Below the pieces are notes generated by a model. The model was not told the DNA's origin. It did no database searches and was given only the letters and a program-made list of their open reading frames with translations. A stretch of DNA of 64,000 nt from Streptomyces sp. NBC_01571 (GTDB taxonomy: Bacteria; Actinomycetota; Actinomycetes; Streptomycetales; Streptomycetaceae). Of this stretch, positions 53,669-64,000 are shown one piece after another. Location of the stretch: assembly GCF_026339875.1 (NCBI RefSeq), contig NZ_JAPEPZ010000001.1, forward strand, positions 8,308,001 through 8,372,000, given 5' to 3'. A program made the translations under genes and the position numbers. Numbering within the stretch: position 1 is the first letter of the stretch; each line of letters opens with the position of its first letter.

Positions 53669-55066
53669 TCAGTGGCCGAAGTCGAACCAGTTGACGTTCA
53701 CGAAGTCGGCGGGCTGGCCGCTGGTGAAGGTCAGATAGACGTCGTGGGTGCCGGTGACGCCGGTGATGTTGGCCGGGACCGTTCGCCAGCTCTGCCAGCC
53801 CCCGGTGCCGCCCACCGCGAAGCTGCCGACGGGCGTGCTCGTGCGGCTGTCGAGGCGCACCTCGACCAGACCGCTGACGCCGCTCGCCGCACCGCTCGCG
53901 ACCCGGGCGTAGAACTGCCTGGCCGCCGAGGAGCCGAAGTTGACGCCCTTGTAGAGCGCCCAGTCGCCGTTCGCCAGCGAGCCGATGTCCTGGCCGCCGC
54001 CGCTGTCCGTGGTGGCCTCGGTGATGGTGCCGGACTGGCTGTCGTACGACTCGGCCTGGACGGCGCTGTAGGCGTCGCGGTTGCCGGTCGGCGGCGGTGT
54101 GGTACCGCTCCCAGCGGCCTGCAGCACCTGGACGTAGTCCACCACCAGCGGGTGACCGGGCACCGTGCCGCTGTCGGGACCGCCGCCGAACGCGCCGGGG
54201 AAGCCACCGCCCATCGCCACGTTCAGGATGACGAAGTAGCCGTGGTTGGTGGCGTTCGCCCAGGTCGCCGCGTCCACCTGGTTCGCCTTCACCGTGTGGA
54301 AGTTGACGCCGTCGAGGTAGAAGCGGATCTCCTCGGGGCTCGTCGACCTGTCCCACTCCATCGCGTACGTGTGGAAGCCGGCCTGGCAGGTCGTGCCGGC
54401 GCAGGGGGTGTTGCCGCCGATGCCGCTCGTCTCGTTGCACGGGCCGCCCGGGTTGGTGCCGCAGTGCATCGTGGCCCACTCGGTGTTGAGGCCCTGGACG
54501 TTCTCCATGATGTCCAGCTCGCCGACGCTCGGCCAGTTCTGGTAGTTGCCGCGGTAGGGCGCGCCCAGCGCCCAGAAAGCGGGCCAGTAGCCCTTGGCGG
54601 CGGCGCCGGTCACGTTCGGCATCTGGAGCCGTGACTCGACGCGCAGTTTGCCGCCGGCCGGCGGCTGGAAGTCGGTGCGGGTGGTCTCGATGCGGCCCGA
54701 GGTCCAGTTGCCCGAGGCGTCGCGGCGCGGGGTGATCAGCAGATTGCCATTGCCGTCCAGGGCGACGTTGTTGGTGCTGGAGGTCATCGTCTCGACCTCG
54801 CCGGTGCCCCAGTTGGCCGCGCCACCGGGATAGCTGGTGCCGGTGTCGTACTGCCAGTTGGAGGTGTTGACGCCGGTTCCGGCCGCTCCGTTGAAGTCGT
54901 CGACGAAGACCTGGGACCAGCCGGAGGGGGGAGTGGGCGCGGACGCGTTCGCGGGGAGGGTGGCGGCCGCGGCGGCGGCCGCGACCAGGCCCAGGGTGCC
55001 GAGGACGGCCACCAGGGTGCGCCGCAGGGGGCCGCGTCTTACGAGGGTGCCGGAGGGTTCACGCAT
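53669..55066 (-). CDS. secreted GH16 endo-beta-1,3-glucanase with CBM6
   Basis: A 465-residue secreted protein. A signal peptide with RRTLVAVLGTLGLVAAAAAAA is cleaved after about residue 42. The GH16 domain (about 50-320) carries GELDIMENVQG with nucleophile E183, D185 and acid/base E188. After a Thr/Pro linker, a CBM6-type module (about 335-465) has YDSQSGTITEATTDSGGGQDIGSLANGDWALYKGVNF. It cleaves laminarin-type beta-glucan of fungal or algal walls. A 28-base palindrome with core GAGAGCGCTCTC lies just upstream, a likely LacI-family operator. Confidence 0.93.
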   Translation of the reverse strand: MREPSGTLVRRGPLRRTLVAVLGTLGLVAAAAAAATLPANASAPTPPSGWSQVFVDDFNGAAGTGVNTSNWQYDTGTSYPGGAANWGTGEVETMTSSTNNVALDGNGNLLITPRRDASGNWTSGRIETTRTDFQPPAGGKLRVESRLQMPNVTGAAAKGYWPAFWALGAPYRGNYQNWPSVGELDIMENVQGLNTEWATMHCGTNPGGPCNETSGIGGNTPCAGTTCQAGFHTYAMEWDRSTSPEEIRFYLDGVNFHTVKANQVDAATWANATNHGYFVILNVAMGGGFPGAFGGGPDSGTVPGHPLVVDYVQVLQAAGSGTTPPPTGNRDAYSAVQAESYDSQSGTITEATTDSGGGQDIGSLANGDWALYKGVNFGSSAARQFYARVASGAASGVSGLVEVRLDSRTSTPVGSFAVGGTGGWQSWRTVPANITGVTGTHDVYLTFTSGQPADFVNVNWFDFGH

Positions 55067-55110
55067 GGGTGCCTCTCAGGTACGGGGTGGGGGTGCGCGG
55101 GTGCTGCCGA

Positions 55111-55138
55111 CGCACTCTGAGAGCGCTCTCAGAGTGCG
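55111..55138. promoter_or_regulatory. LacI-type operator upstream of the glucanase
   Basis: A perfect 28-base palindrome, CGCACTCTGAGAGC followed by GCTCTCAGAGTGCG, 45 bases upstream of the glucanase start. The central GAGAGCGCTCTC resembles the boxes of Streptomyces CebR-like LacI repressors, which release on beta-oligosaccharides. No LacI gene is in the window. Confidence 0.75.
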
Positions 55139-55243
55139 CGGCCAATGTGCTCTCCGCCACTCCTGCCGTCAAGAGGTAGAACCGATAATGTCCTTGCGCC
55201 ACAAGGGAGTTCACGCCATGAAGGGGGGATTTGGGGACATCCC

Positions 55244-56521
55244 TCAGAGGGCGCTCCCCGCCTTCCAGTCCGACCAGGACAGGTTCCAGCCGTTGAGACC
55301 GTTGGACGGCTCGACGGTCCGTTCGCCCGAGTTCCGCACGACCACCACGTCACCGAGCATCGAACTCGCGTAGAACTCGTAGCCCGGCACGGAGGTGTCG
55401 GCGGCGCCCTTGGCGTCGTGCAGACCGACGCAGCCGTGGCTGGTGTTGGAGGCACCGAAGACCGAGGGCGAGGCCCAGTAGTTGCCGTGGACGAAGGTGC
55501 CGGAGGTGGTCAGGCGCTGGGCGTGCGGGACGTCCGCGATGTCGTACTCGTCGCCGAGCCCGACGGTCGAGGACTCCATCCGGGTCTGCTCGAACCGCTC
55601 GCTGATCACCATGATCCCGGCCCAGGTGGTGTGGGCGGCGTCGCCGCCGCTCACCGGGTAGACGGCGCGGGCCGCGCCGTCACGCTCGACCGTCATGGTC
55701 TTCTTCGCCAGGTCCACCGTGCTCACCTGGCGGCGGCCTGTGCGGAAGGTGACGTCCTTGGACTGGGTGCCGTACACACCCGCCGCGCCCTCGACGTCCC
55801 TGAGTCGCAGACTGAGCGTGATCTTCGTACCCGCGGCCCAGTACTCCTCGGGCCGGAAGTCGAGACGGGTGTCGCTGAACCAGTGGCCGACCACCTCGAC
55901 CGGGGGCTGTGCCGTCACCGTGATCGCCCTCTCGACGGCGGCCCGGTCCCTGACCGCCTCGGTGAAGTCGAGCGACACGGGCATGCCGACGCCGGAGGTG
56001 GAGTTCGCCTCGGGGGTGAAGCGGCCGACGAAGGTGTCCGAGGGCCGTTGCGTGACGAAGCTCGCGGTCCGCGCGGTGCCACCCCGCGGCGTCGCCGTGA
56101 CCGTGTACTTGGTCCCCGAGTACGGGTTCCGGGAAGAGGTCCATTTCGTACGGGCTTCGTCGAAGGTCCCGGCCAGCGTCGAACCGTCGTTGCCGGTGAC
56201 CAGGACCGTGGTGAGCGTGCCGCCGCTCACGGTGACCTCGACCGGGCTGGTGAAACCGGCCTTCCTGGTGCCGTCGGCGGGGACGACGGTGACGGTCGGG
56301 GCCTTGACCTCGGCCTTCGTTCCGGCCACCGCTGTCGCGCCCGTACCCGCCTTCGCGTCCGCGCCCGCCGAGCCGTCGGCCGAGCCGCCGCAGCCCGCGA
56401 GGGCCCCCGCGACCGGCACGGCACCGAGGGCCGCGAGCACCCCGCGTCGCGACCACGGCTGCCGCTGGGACCGGTCCGCGGCCCGCTGCTGGGACCGGTT
56501 CGAAATCTTCGGGAAGCCCAC
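55244..56521 (-). CDS. Ig-like/L,D-transpeptidase lipoprotein
   Basis: A 425-residue envelope protein from GTG 56521, which has AGGAAAGG six bases upstream. The signal is Tat-like (SRRGVLAALGAVPVAG) and ends in a lipobox AGC, so it should be a membrane-anchored lipoprotein. Two Ig-like domains precede the YkuD catalytic domain with HGNYWASPSVFG and SHGCVGLHDAKG, which supplies the catalytic Cys. It makes 3-3 cross-links in peptidoglycan, like LdtMt2-type enzymes. No operon partner. Confidence 0.93.
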   Translation of the reverse strand: MGFPKISNRSQQRAADRSQRQPWSRRGVLAALGAVPVAGALAGCGGSADGSAGADAKAGTGATAVAGTKAEVKAPTVTVVPADGTRKAGFTSPVEVTVSGGTLTTVLVTGNDGSTLAGTFDEARTKWTSSRNPYSGTKYTVTATPRGGTARTASFVTQRPSDTFVGRFTPEANSTSGVGMPVSLDFTEAVRDRAAVERAITVTAQPPVEVVGHWFSDTRLDFRPEEYWAAGTKITLSLRLRDVEGAAGVYGTQSKDVTFRTGRRQVSTVDLAKKTMTVERDGAARAVYPVSGGDAAHTTWAGIMVISERFEQTRMESSTVGLGDEYDIADVPHAQRLTTSGTFVHGNYWASPSVFGASNTSHGCVGLHDAKGAADTSVPGYEFYASSMLGDVVVVRNSGERTVEPSNGLNGWNLSWSDWKAGSAL

Positions 56522-56764
56522 GGCACGCCTTTCCTGGATGTACACCCCCGCTGGTGCATCCTGCGTCGGCTCCCTGGGGCGATTCTTTGAAACCGGGGGC
56601 TCCCACCTGAGATTCCGCTGAAGAGCCCGGGTATCGCGGAGGGCGTACCGCGGAGTCCGCACCGGTGCGGAGGAGATCAGGCGCCGCCCTGCGGGTCCGG
56701 GCCCGGCGCGTGCCGGTGTCGCCGTCCTTCGGGTCCGGGCTCGGCGTGTGTCCGTACGGTCGTG

Positions 56765-57775
56765 CTACGAGCCCGGCTCGGCCCGCGCCGGCACGGCCGC
56801 CCTCGCCCCCGTGCCGGCCGGAGGCTCCGGCGGGGGCTGCCACCCCAGTGCGCGCGAGATCCCGCGCGCCGCCAGCCGGACGGCCGGGACCAGCGCCGGT
56901 ACCTGACCGTCGTACCAGGGCACCACGACCGACACCGCGGCGACCACGGCCCCGTCCACCCGGCGCACCGGAGCGGCGACCGACAGGGCGTCGTCGGTGA
57001 CCTGACGGCTGCTCACTGCCACGCCGGTACGGCGCACCTCGGCGAGCTCGCGGCGCAGCCGTACCCCGTCGGTGATCGTGTGGGAGGTGAACGCGGTCAA
57101 CGGCCCGCGGCAGTAGGCATCCTGGAACGCCGGATCACCGTGGGCGAGCAGCGCGAGGCCGACGCCCGTCGCGTGCAGCGGCCAGCGGGCGCCGACCTGG
57201 ATACGGACGCCCACCGCGGAACGCCCGGAGAGCCACTCGATGTACACGACCTCAGGGCCGTCGCGGACCGCCATCTGCACGTTCTCGTGCGTGGCCTCGT
57301 ACAGGTCCTCCAGGTACGGCAGCGCGGCCTGCCGCAGCGCGAGGCCGCGGGGGGCCAGCGCCGCGATCTCCCACAGGCGCAGCCCCACGTGGTAGGCGCC
57401 GTCCTCGTCCCGTTCCAGCGCGCCCCACTCGGTGAGCGCGCCCACCAGCCGGTGCGCGGTGGTGAGGGTGAGCCCGGCCCGGCGGCTGATGTCCGTGAGG
57501 CACAGCGCCGGGTGCTCGTGGTCGAAGGCGGCGAGCACGGCGAGCAGCCGGTCGGGCGCCGAGAGCGGGGGCGGGCGCCCGGTCCGGCTCTCGCGATCCG
57601 TCGCCGGGGCGGGTGCGGGGCGGTCCGCCCGGCCGGTGCCGGGGGGCCGGTGCGGATCGCCGGTCGCACGGGGACCCGCCTCGTCGGTGGCACGCTGCCG
57701 GCCTGCGATGACGGGCTCCCTGGGCCGGGCCCCGGGCGGGGGCGGTTCGTCCGTGCTTCGCACTTCGCACAGCAT
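56765..57775 (-). CDS. IclR family transcriptional regulator
   Basis: A 336-residue regulator from ATG 57775. After about 75 disordered Pro/Arg residues comes the winged helix (DRLLAVLAAFDHEHPALCLTDISRRAGLTLTTAHRLVGALTEWGAL) and then the IclR effector domain (LALRQAALPYLEDLYEATHENVQMAV through SVAAPVRRVDGAVVAAVSVVVP). No ribosome site is evident and a GTG at 57763 is an alternative. It is upstream of the beta-galactosidase on the same strand but downstream in transcription, so it could control the sugar operon. Effector unknown. Confidence 0.88.
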   Translation of the reverse strand: MLCEVRSTDEPPPPGARPREPVIAGRQRATDEAGPRATGDPHRPPGTGRADRPAPAPATDRESRTGRPPPLSAPDRLLAVLAAFDHEHPALCLTDISRRAGLTLTTAHRLVGALTEWGALERDEDGAYHVGLRLWEIAALAPRGLALRQAALPYLEDLYEATHENVQMAVRDGPEVVYIEWLSGRSAVGVRIQVGARWPLHATGVGLALLAHGDPAFQDAYCRGPLTAFTSHTITDGVRLRRELAEVRRTGVAVSSRQVTDDALSVAAPVRRVDGAVVAAVSVVVPWYDGQVPALVPAVRLAARGISRALGWQPPPEPPAGTGARAAVPARAEPGS

Positions 57776-57852
57776 GCCGCGCCGACGGGTCGGCAACAAC
57801 CGTGGGCGCAGGCAACGGTCTACCCGGACCCCGGCCCTGATCGACTGCTTCC

Positions 57853-57916
57853 GGTGACCCGGTGACCCGGTGACCCGGTGACCCGGTGACCCGGTGACCC
57901 GGTGACCCGGTGACCC
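57853..57916. repeat. (GGTGACCC)8 tandem repeat
   Basis: Eight perfect head-to-tail copies of GGTGACCC in the spacer between the IclR and beta-galactosidase genes. Each unit holds the near-palindrome GGTGACC, so the array can form many small hairpins and may stop transcripts leaving the beta-galactosidase gene. No gene is supported over it. Confidence 0.95.
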
Positions 57917-58030
57917 GGCGCCAGCGGTGGCTTGTCCTCGGCCTGCTCGGCCTCGGCCCGCTCGGTCTGCGTCCGGGCATGCGAAGTACACACGTTCGCT
58001 CCATCGGGAAGAAGGTGGGGCGCGAGAGGG

Positions 58031-60948
<2,918 letters not shown>

Positions 60949-60949
<1 letters not shown>

Positions 60950-61785
60950 CAGCGGATGGCCCCCTTGCCGAGGTCCGCGATGATCTGCCTGGCGCCGATG
61001 GCGAAGACGATCAGCAGAGGGACGAGGGCGAGGAGCGCTCCGGTCATGACCATTCCGTAGTCGGTGGTGCCGTGGACACCGTTGAGCTGGGACAGCGCGA
61101 CCTGGAGGGTCACGTTGTCGGGGTTGGTGAGGGCGATCAGGGGCCAGGCGTAGTCGTTCCACTGGCCCATGAAGGTGAAGATGCCGAGGAAGGCGAGGCC
61201 CGGCCGGACGACCGGGAGCGCCACGTGCCAGTACTGGCGCAGGAAGCCGGCCCCGTCGAGCTTCGAGGCGTCGATCAGCTCGTCGTGGATGGCGCTCCTC
61301 ATGTACTGGCGCATCCAGAAGATGCCGAACGCGTTGGCCGCCGCGGGGACGATCAGCGCGGTCATCGAGCCGATCCACCCGAGCTTCGCCATGATGACGA
61401 ACTGTGGGATCGCCTGGAGCTGGGCCGGGACCATGAAGATGGCCATCATCAGCGCGAAGAGCACCCGACGGCCGGGGAAGTCGAACTTGGCGAAGACGAA
61501 CGCGGCCAGCGAGTCGAAGAACAGGACCAGGACGGTCACCGAGCACGCCACCAGCAGCGAGTTGAACATCGACCCGAAGAAGTCCACGTTGTCGAAGAGG
61601 TGGCGGGCGTTCTCCAGGAAGTGCGAGCCGGGCAGCAGTTTCGGCGGGTAGGAGAAGATCTCCGTCGACGAGTGCGTCGACATGATCACGGCCCAGTAGA
61701 ACGGCAGGACAGAGAGCAGCAGACCGGCGATCAGGACGAGATGGAGGCCGATGCCCCGGCGCCGTGAACCCTTGAGGGATGCCAT
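60949..61785 (-). CDS. carbohydrate ABC transporter permease (MalG-like)
   Basis: A 278-residue, six-helix permease. The EAA loop is IDASKLDGAGFLRQYWHVALPVVRPGLA, contacting a shared MsiK-type ATPase. No ATPase gene is in this operon, as usual in Streptomyces sugar importers. It starts 12 bases after the first permease. Its stop shares a base with the beta-galactosidase ATG (TGATG), so translation is coupled. Confidence 0.94.
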
Positions 61786-61797
61786 GGTGGGGGCCTC

Positions 61798-62763
61798 CTA
61801 GTCTTCGCCCCGGCGCTGTACCAGCCGCCAGTTGATGATCGAGAAGATGATGACGACGAGGAAGATGCCCCAGGCCACGGCGGCGCCGTAGCCGAAGTCG
61901 TTGTTGTCGAAGGTCTGCTGGAAGAAGTAGAGGACCATGGTCTGGCCCGAGTGGCCCGGACCTCCCGCGAACGACGAGTTGTTGTCCGTGGACTGCAGCA
62001 GCACCTGGGGCTCGGAGAACGTCTGCAGACCGGTGACCGTCGAGATGACGAGCACGAAGAGCAGCACCGGTCGCATCAGCGGCAGCGTGATCCGGAAGAA
62101 GGTCTGCACGGGCCCGGCGCCGTCCATCCGCGCCGCCTCGTACAGCTCGCCGGGAATCGTCTGGAGTCCGGCGAGGAAGATGATCGCGTTGTACCCGGTC
62201 CACTGCCAGGTCATCAGCGTCGCGACGGCGACCTTGATGCCCCAGGGGGTGTTCAGCCATGCCACCTGGTCCAGTCCGACCGCCTGCAACAGGGCGTTGA
62301 CCAAACAGAAGTTGGTGGAGAAGACCGAACCGAAGATGATCGCGACCGCCACGATCGAGGTGACGTTCGGCAGGAAGTAGGCGAAGCGGTAGACGTTCTT
62401 GAAGCGCACCGCGGAGTTGAGCAGCACGGCCGTGACCATCGACAGGAAGATCATCGGGAAGGTGGCCAGCGCCCAGATGACGAGCGTGTTCCCGATCGAG
62501 CTCCAGAACTGACTGTCCGCCAGCAGGTACCGGTACTGGGACAGTCCGGCGAACTCCATCGGCCCCAGGCCGTCCCAGCGGTGGAACGAGAGATAGAGGG
62601 AGAAGCCGACCGGGACCAGGCCGAAGGTGAGGAAGAGCAGATAGAAGGGGGAGATCGCGGCGTACAGCCGCCAGTGGCTGAGGACACCCTTCCTGGGGTG
62701 GGCGGGGAGGGGCCGGGCGGGCGTCGGCGGGGGTGTCGTCTCCAGCACGGGCGCGGTGGCCAT
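61798..62763 (-). CDS. carbohydrate ABC transporter permease (MalF-like)
   Basis: A 321-residue, six-helix permease from ATG 62763, which shares a base with the binding-protein stop. A Pro-rich cytoplasmic tail precedes WRLYAAISPFYLLFLTFGLVPVGFSLYLSFHRW. The EAA loop reads YEAARMDGAGPVQTFFRITLPLMRP. It forms the heterodimeric channel with the following permease. Confidence 0.94.
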   Translation of the reverse strand: MATAPVLETTPPPTPARPLPAHPRKGVLSHWRLYAAISPFYLLFLTFGLVPVGFSLYLSFHRWDGLGPMEFAGLSQYRYLLADSQFWSSIGNTLVIWALATFPMIFLSMVTAVLLNSAVRFKNVYRFAYFLPNVTSIVAVAIIFGSVFSTNFCLVNALLQAVGLDQVAWLNTPWGIKVAVATLMTWQWTGYNAIIFLAGLQTIPGELYEAARMDGAGPVQTFFRITLPLMRPVLLFVLVISTVTGLQTFSEPQVLLQSTDNNSSFAGGPGHSGQTMVLYFFQQTFDNNDFGYGAAVAWGIFLVVIIFSIINWRLVQRRGED

Positions 62764-64000
62764 CAGTAGCTCACCCCCAGGTGGTCCGCGATGCGCCGGC
62801 ACTTGCTCATGGCGTCCCTCCAGGCCTTCTCCGGGTTCTTGCCGAGGACGGAGAAGTTCCGCAGCTCGTCGTTGATCGGGGTGCTGAGCGCGACGTCGTA
62901 GGGGCTGTTGAAGGCGACCGGGACCTTCCGCGCCGCCGGGCCGAAGACGTCCATGGTGATCTGGTCACCGAAGAACGGGTCGGGTTCGCGCAGCTGCTTC
63001 ATGGCGTACGAGGCCGGAGTCGAGGGGAAGAGCACGGAGTCGACGAACCCCTGGGCCTGGTTGCCCGCGTCGAGCATCCAGGTGATCAGTTCGAAGGCCT
63101 TCTCCGGCTCCCGGCACGCCTTCGTGATCGCCAGGAACGAGCCCCCGATGTTGGACGGTCCGCCGGGACAGTTCGCGACCCGCCATCTGCCCTTGGTCCT
63201 CGGCACGTTGAGCTTGATGTCACCGGCCGCCCAGGAGGCGTTCAGCTGGCTGGGCAGCAGGCCTCGCTCGGTGGCGGAGGTGTTGTCCGGCGTTCCGTTG
63301 ACGATCTTCGAGACCAGGCCGCGGTGGGTGGCCTCGACGGCACGGTCCCAGGCGGCGCGCACGTGCTCCTGATCGCCGATGAAGTGCCGGTCCCGGTCGA
63401 CGAACCGCTTGGTCGACTGGTTGACCGAGATGCTGAAGACGCTCAGCGCGTCGGTCAGGATGAAGGAGCCCGGGACGCGCTTCCTGAGCTGCTCGCCGGC
63501 CGCGAAGAACTGGTCCCAGGTGGCCAGTTCCCGGGAGACGTCGGCCGGCTCGTACGCCAGCCCCGCCTTCTCGAAGACGGCCGGCTGGTAGTAGTGGGCG
63601 ACCGGGCCGCAGTCGATGGGGAAGCCCACCATCGAGCCGTCCTCGGCGATGGCCTGATCCCACTTCCAGGCCAGGTACCGGTCCTTGAGCTTGTCGGCGC
63701 CCAGCGTCCGCAGGTCCACGAACTGGTCGGAGTTCGGCAGGTAGGAGGCCATGTCCTCGCCCTTGAGCCCGGCGATGTCCGGGATGTGGGCGCGCCCGGT
63801 CAGTGTCGTCAGCAGTTTGGAGCGGTAGTAGCCGCCGATCTGGATGGCCTGGAGGTTCACCGCGCTGTGGTAGCGGGCCCTGGCGTCCTGGACGACCTTC
63901 GGGCTCAGCCCTCCGCTCCAGTACCAGAGCACCATGTTCCGTCCGGTCGAGCCGGTCGGGACGCCGCAGCCGGTCGTCAGGCCGCCGAGCGCCGTGGCGG
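62763..64000 (-). CDS. sugar ABC transporter solute-binding lipoprotein (partial)
   Basis: The 5' end lies beyond base 64000. The visible 412 codons include LTTGC just inside the edge, a lipobox, so the protein is a lipoprotein. VLWYWSGGLSPKVVQDARARYHSA starts the mature family 1 binding fold, and WDQAIAEDGSMVGFPIDCGPVAHYY, GGSFLAITKACREPEKAFELITWM are characteristic. It delivers a sugar to the two permeases that follow. First visible gene of the galactoside operon. The promoter and any regulator binding site are outside the window. Confidence 0.92.
   Translation of the reverse strand, partial: ATALGGLTTGCGVPTGSTGRNMVLWYWSGGLSPKVVQDARARYHSAVNLQAIQIGGYYRSKLLTTLTGRAHIPDIAGLKGEDMASYLPNSDQFVDLRTLGADKLKDRYLAWKWDQAIAEDGSMVGFPIDCGPVAHYYQPAVFEKAGLAYEPADVSRELATWDQFFAAGEQLRKRVPGSFILTDALSVFSISVNQSTKRFVDRDRHFIGDQEHVRAAWDRAVEATHRGLVSKIVNGTPDNTSATERGLLPSQLNASWAAGDIKLNVPRTKGRWRVANCPGGPSNIGGSFLAITKACREPEKAFELITWMLDAGNQAQGFVDSVLFPSTPASYAMKQLREPDPFFGDQITMDVFGPAARKVPVAFNSPYDVALSTPINDELRNFSVLGKNPEKAWRDAMSKCRRIADHLGVSY

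Overview
The window is very GC-rich, with GTG and TTG starts beside purine-rich ribosome sites, many 4-base stop/start overlaps, actinobacterial families (mycothiol-type isomerase, F420-type oxidoreductase, OpcA, Hrd-like sigma factor) and TTGACA-type promoters. It is almost certainly chromosomal DNA of a Streptomyces species. From memory, the stretch from the PTPS homologue to transketolase resembles S. coelicolor SCO6650-SCO6663; no search was run. I saw no rRNA, tRNA, CRISPR array, prophage or intact insertion sequence.

Bases 1-15.4 kb hold small regulator/target units. These are a partial esterase, a divergent MarR/MFS pair, and an SDR reductase and TetR regulator that share the operator AAACCGATCGGTTT across an intervening MoxR/VWA pair. 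Then come a CoA-transferase, an XRE regulator, a secreted beta-propeller protein, a DUF3533-type membrane protein, a mycothiol-type isomerase, a divergent MarR/YceI pair with two identical TCCAAATTTGGA palindromes, and a glutathionyl-hydroquinone-reductase-like gene.

Bases 15.4-25.3 kb look like an organosulfur salvage locus: amino-acid ABC transporter, GNAT acetyltransferase and four flavin (LLM) monooxygenases. Three short leader peptides sit at its transcription units, one with four Cys codons and two with a HIDLQRV core, and each is followed by a GC hairpin.

Bases 25.3-38.7 kb carry a group-2 sigma factor, a relic resembling UvrA, a CDP-alcohol phosphotransferase, and a biosynthetic-looking cluster. 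The cluster holds a dehydrogenase, a PTPS homologue lacking its metal and nucleophile residues, a glycosyltransferase, a methyltransferase, a UPF0104 membrane protein, a creatininase-family amidohydrolase and a GTP cyclohydrolase II whose diagnostic Tyr is Met. The cyclohydrolase is translationally coupled to an ornithine-cyclodeaminase-family reductase, a flavin amine oxidase and both fungal-type saccharopine dehydrogenases. This operon is the best candidate for an undescribed pathway.

Bases 38.7-43.5 kb are mixed: a serine hydrolase, a frameshifted MFS relic, an F420/PPOX oxidoreductase, about 1 kb of decayed DNA with a probable transposase remnant, a hypothetical protein and a TerB protein. 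Bases 43.5-53.6 kb are a seven-gene pentose-phosphate operon (tkt-tal-zwf-opcA-pgi-gnd-phosphatase) facing an AraC regulator. Bases 53.7-64 kb hold a secreted GH16 glucanase with a LacI-type operator, an L,D-transpeptidase lipoprotein, an IclR regulator, and a sugar operon (solute-binding lipoprotein, two permeases, GH2 beta-galactosidase) that runs off the right edge. Short tandem repeats recur in the spacers throughout.
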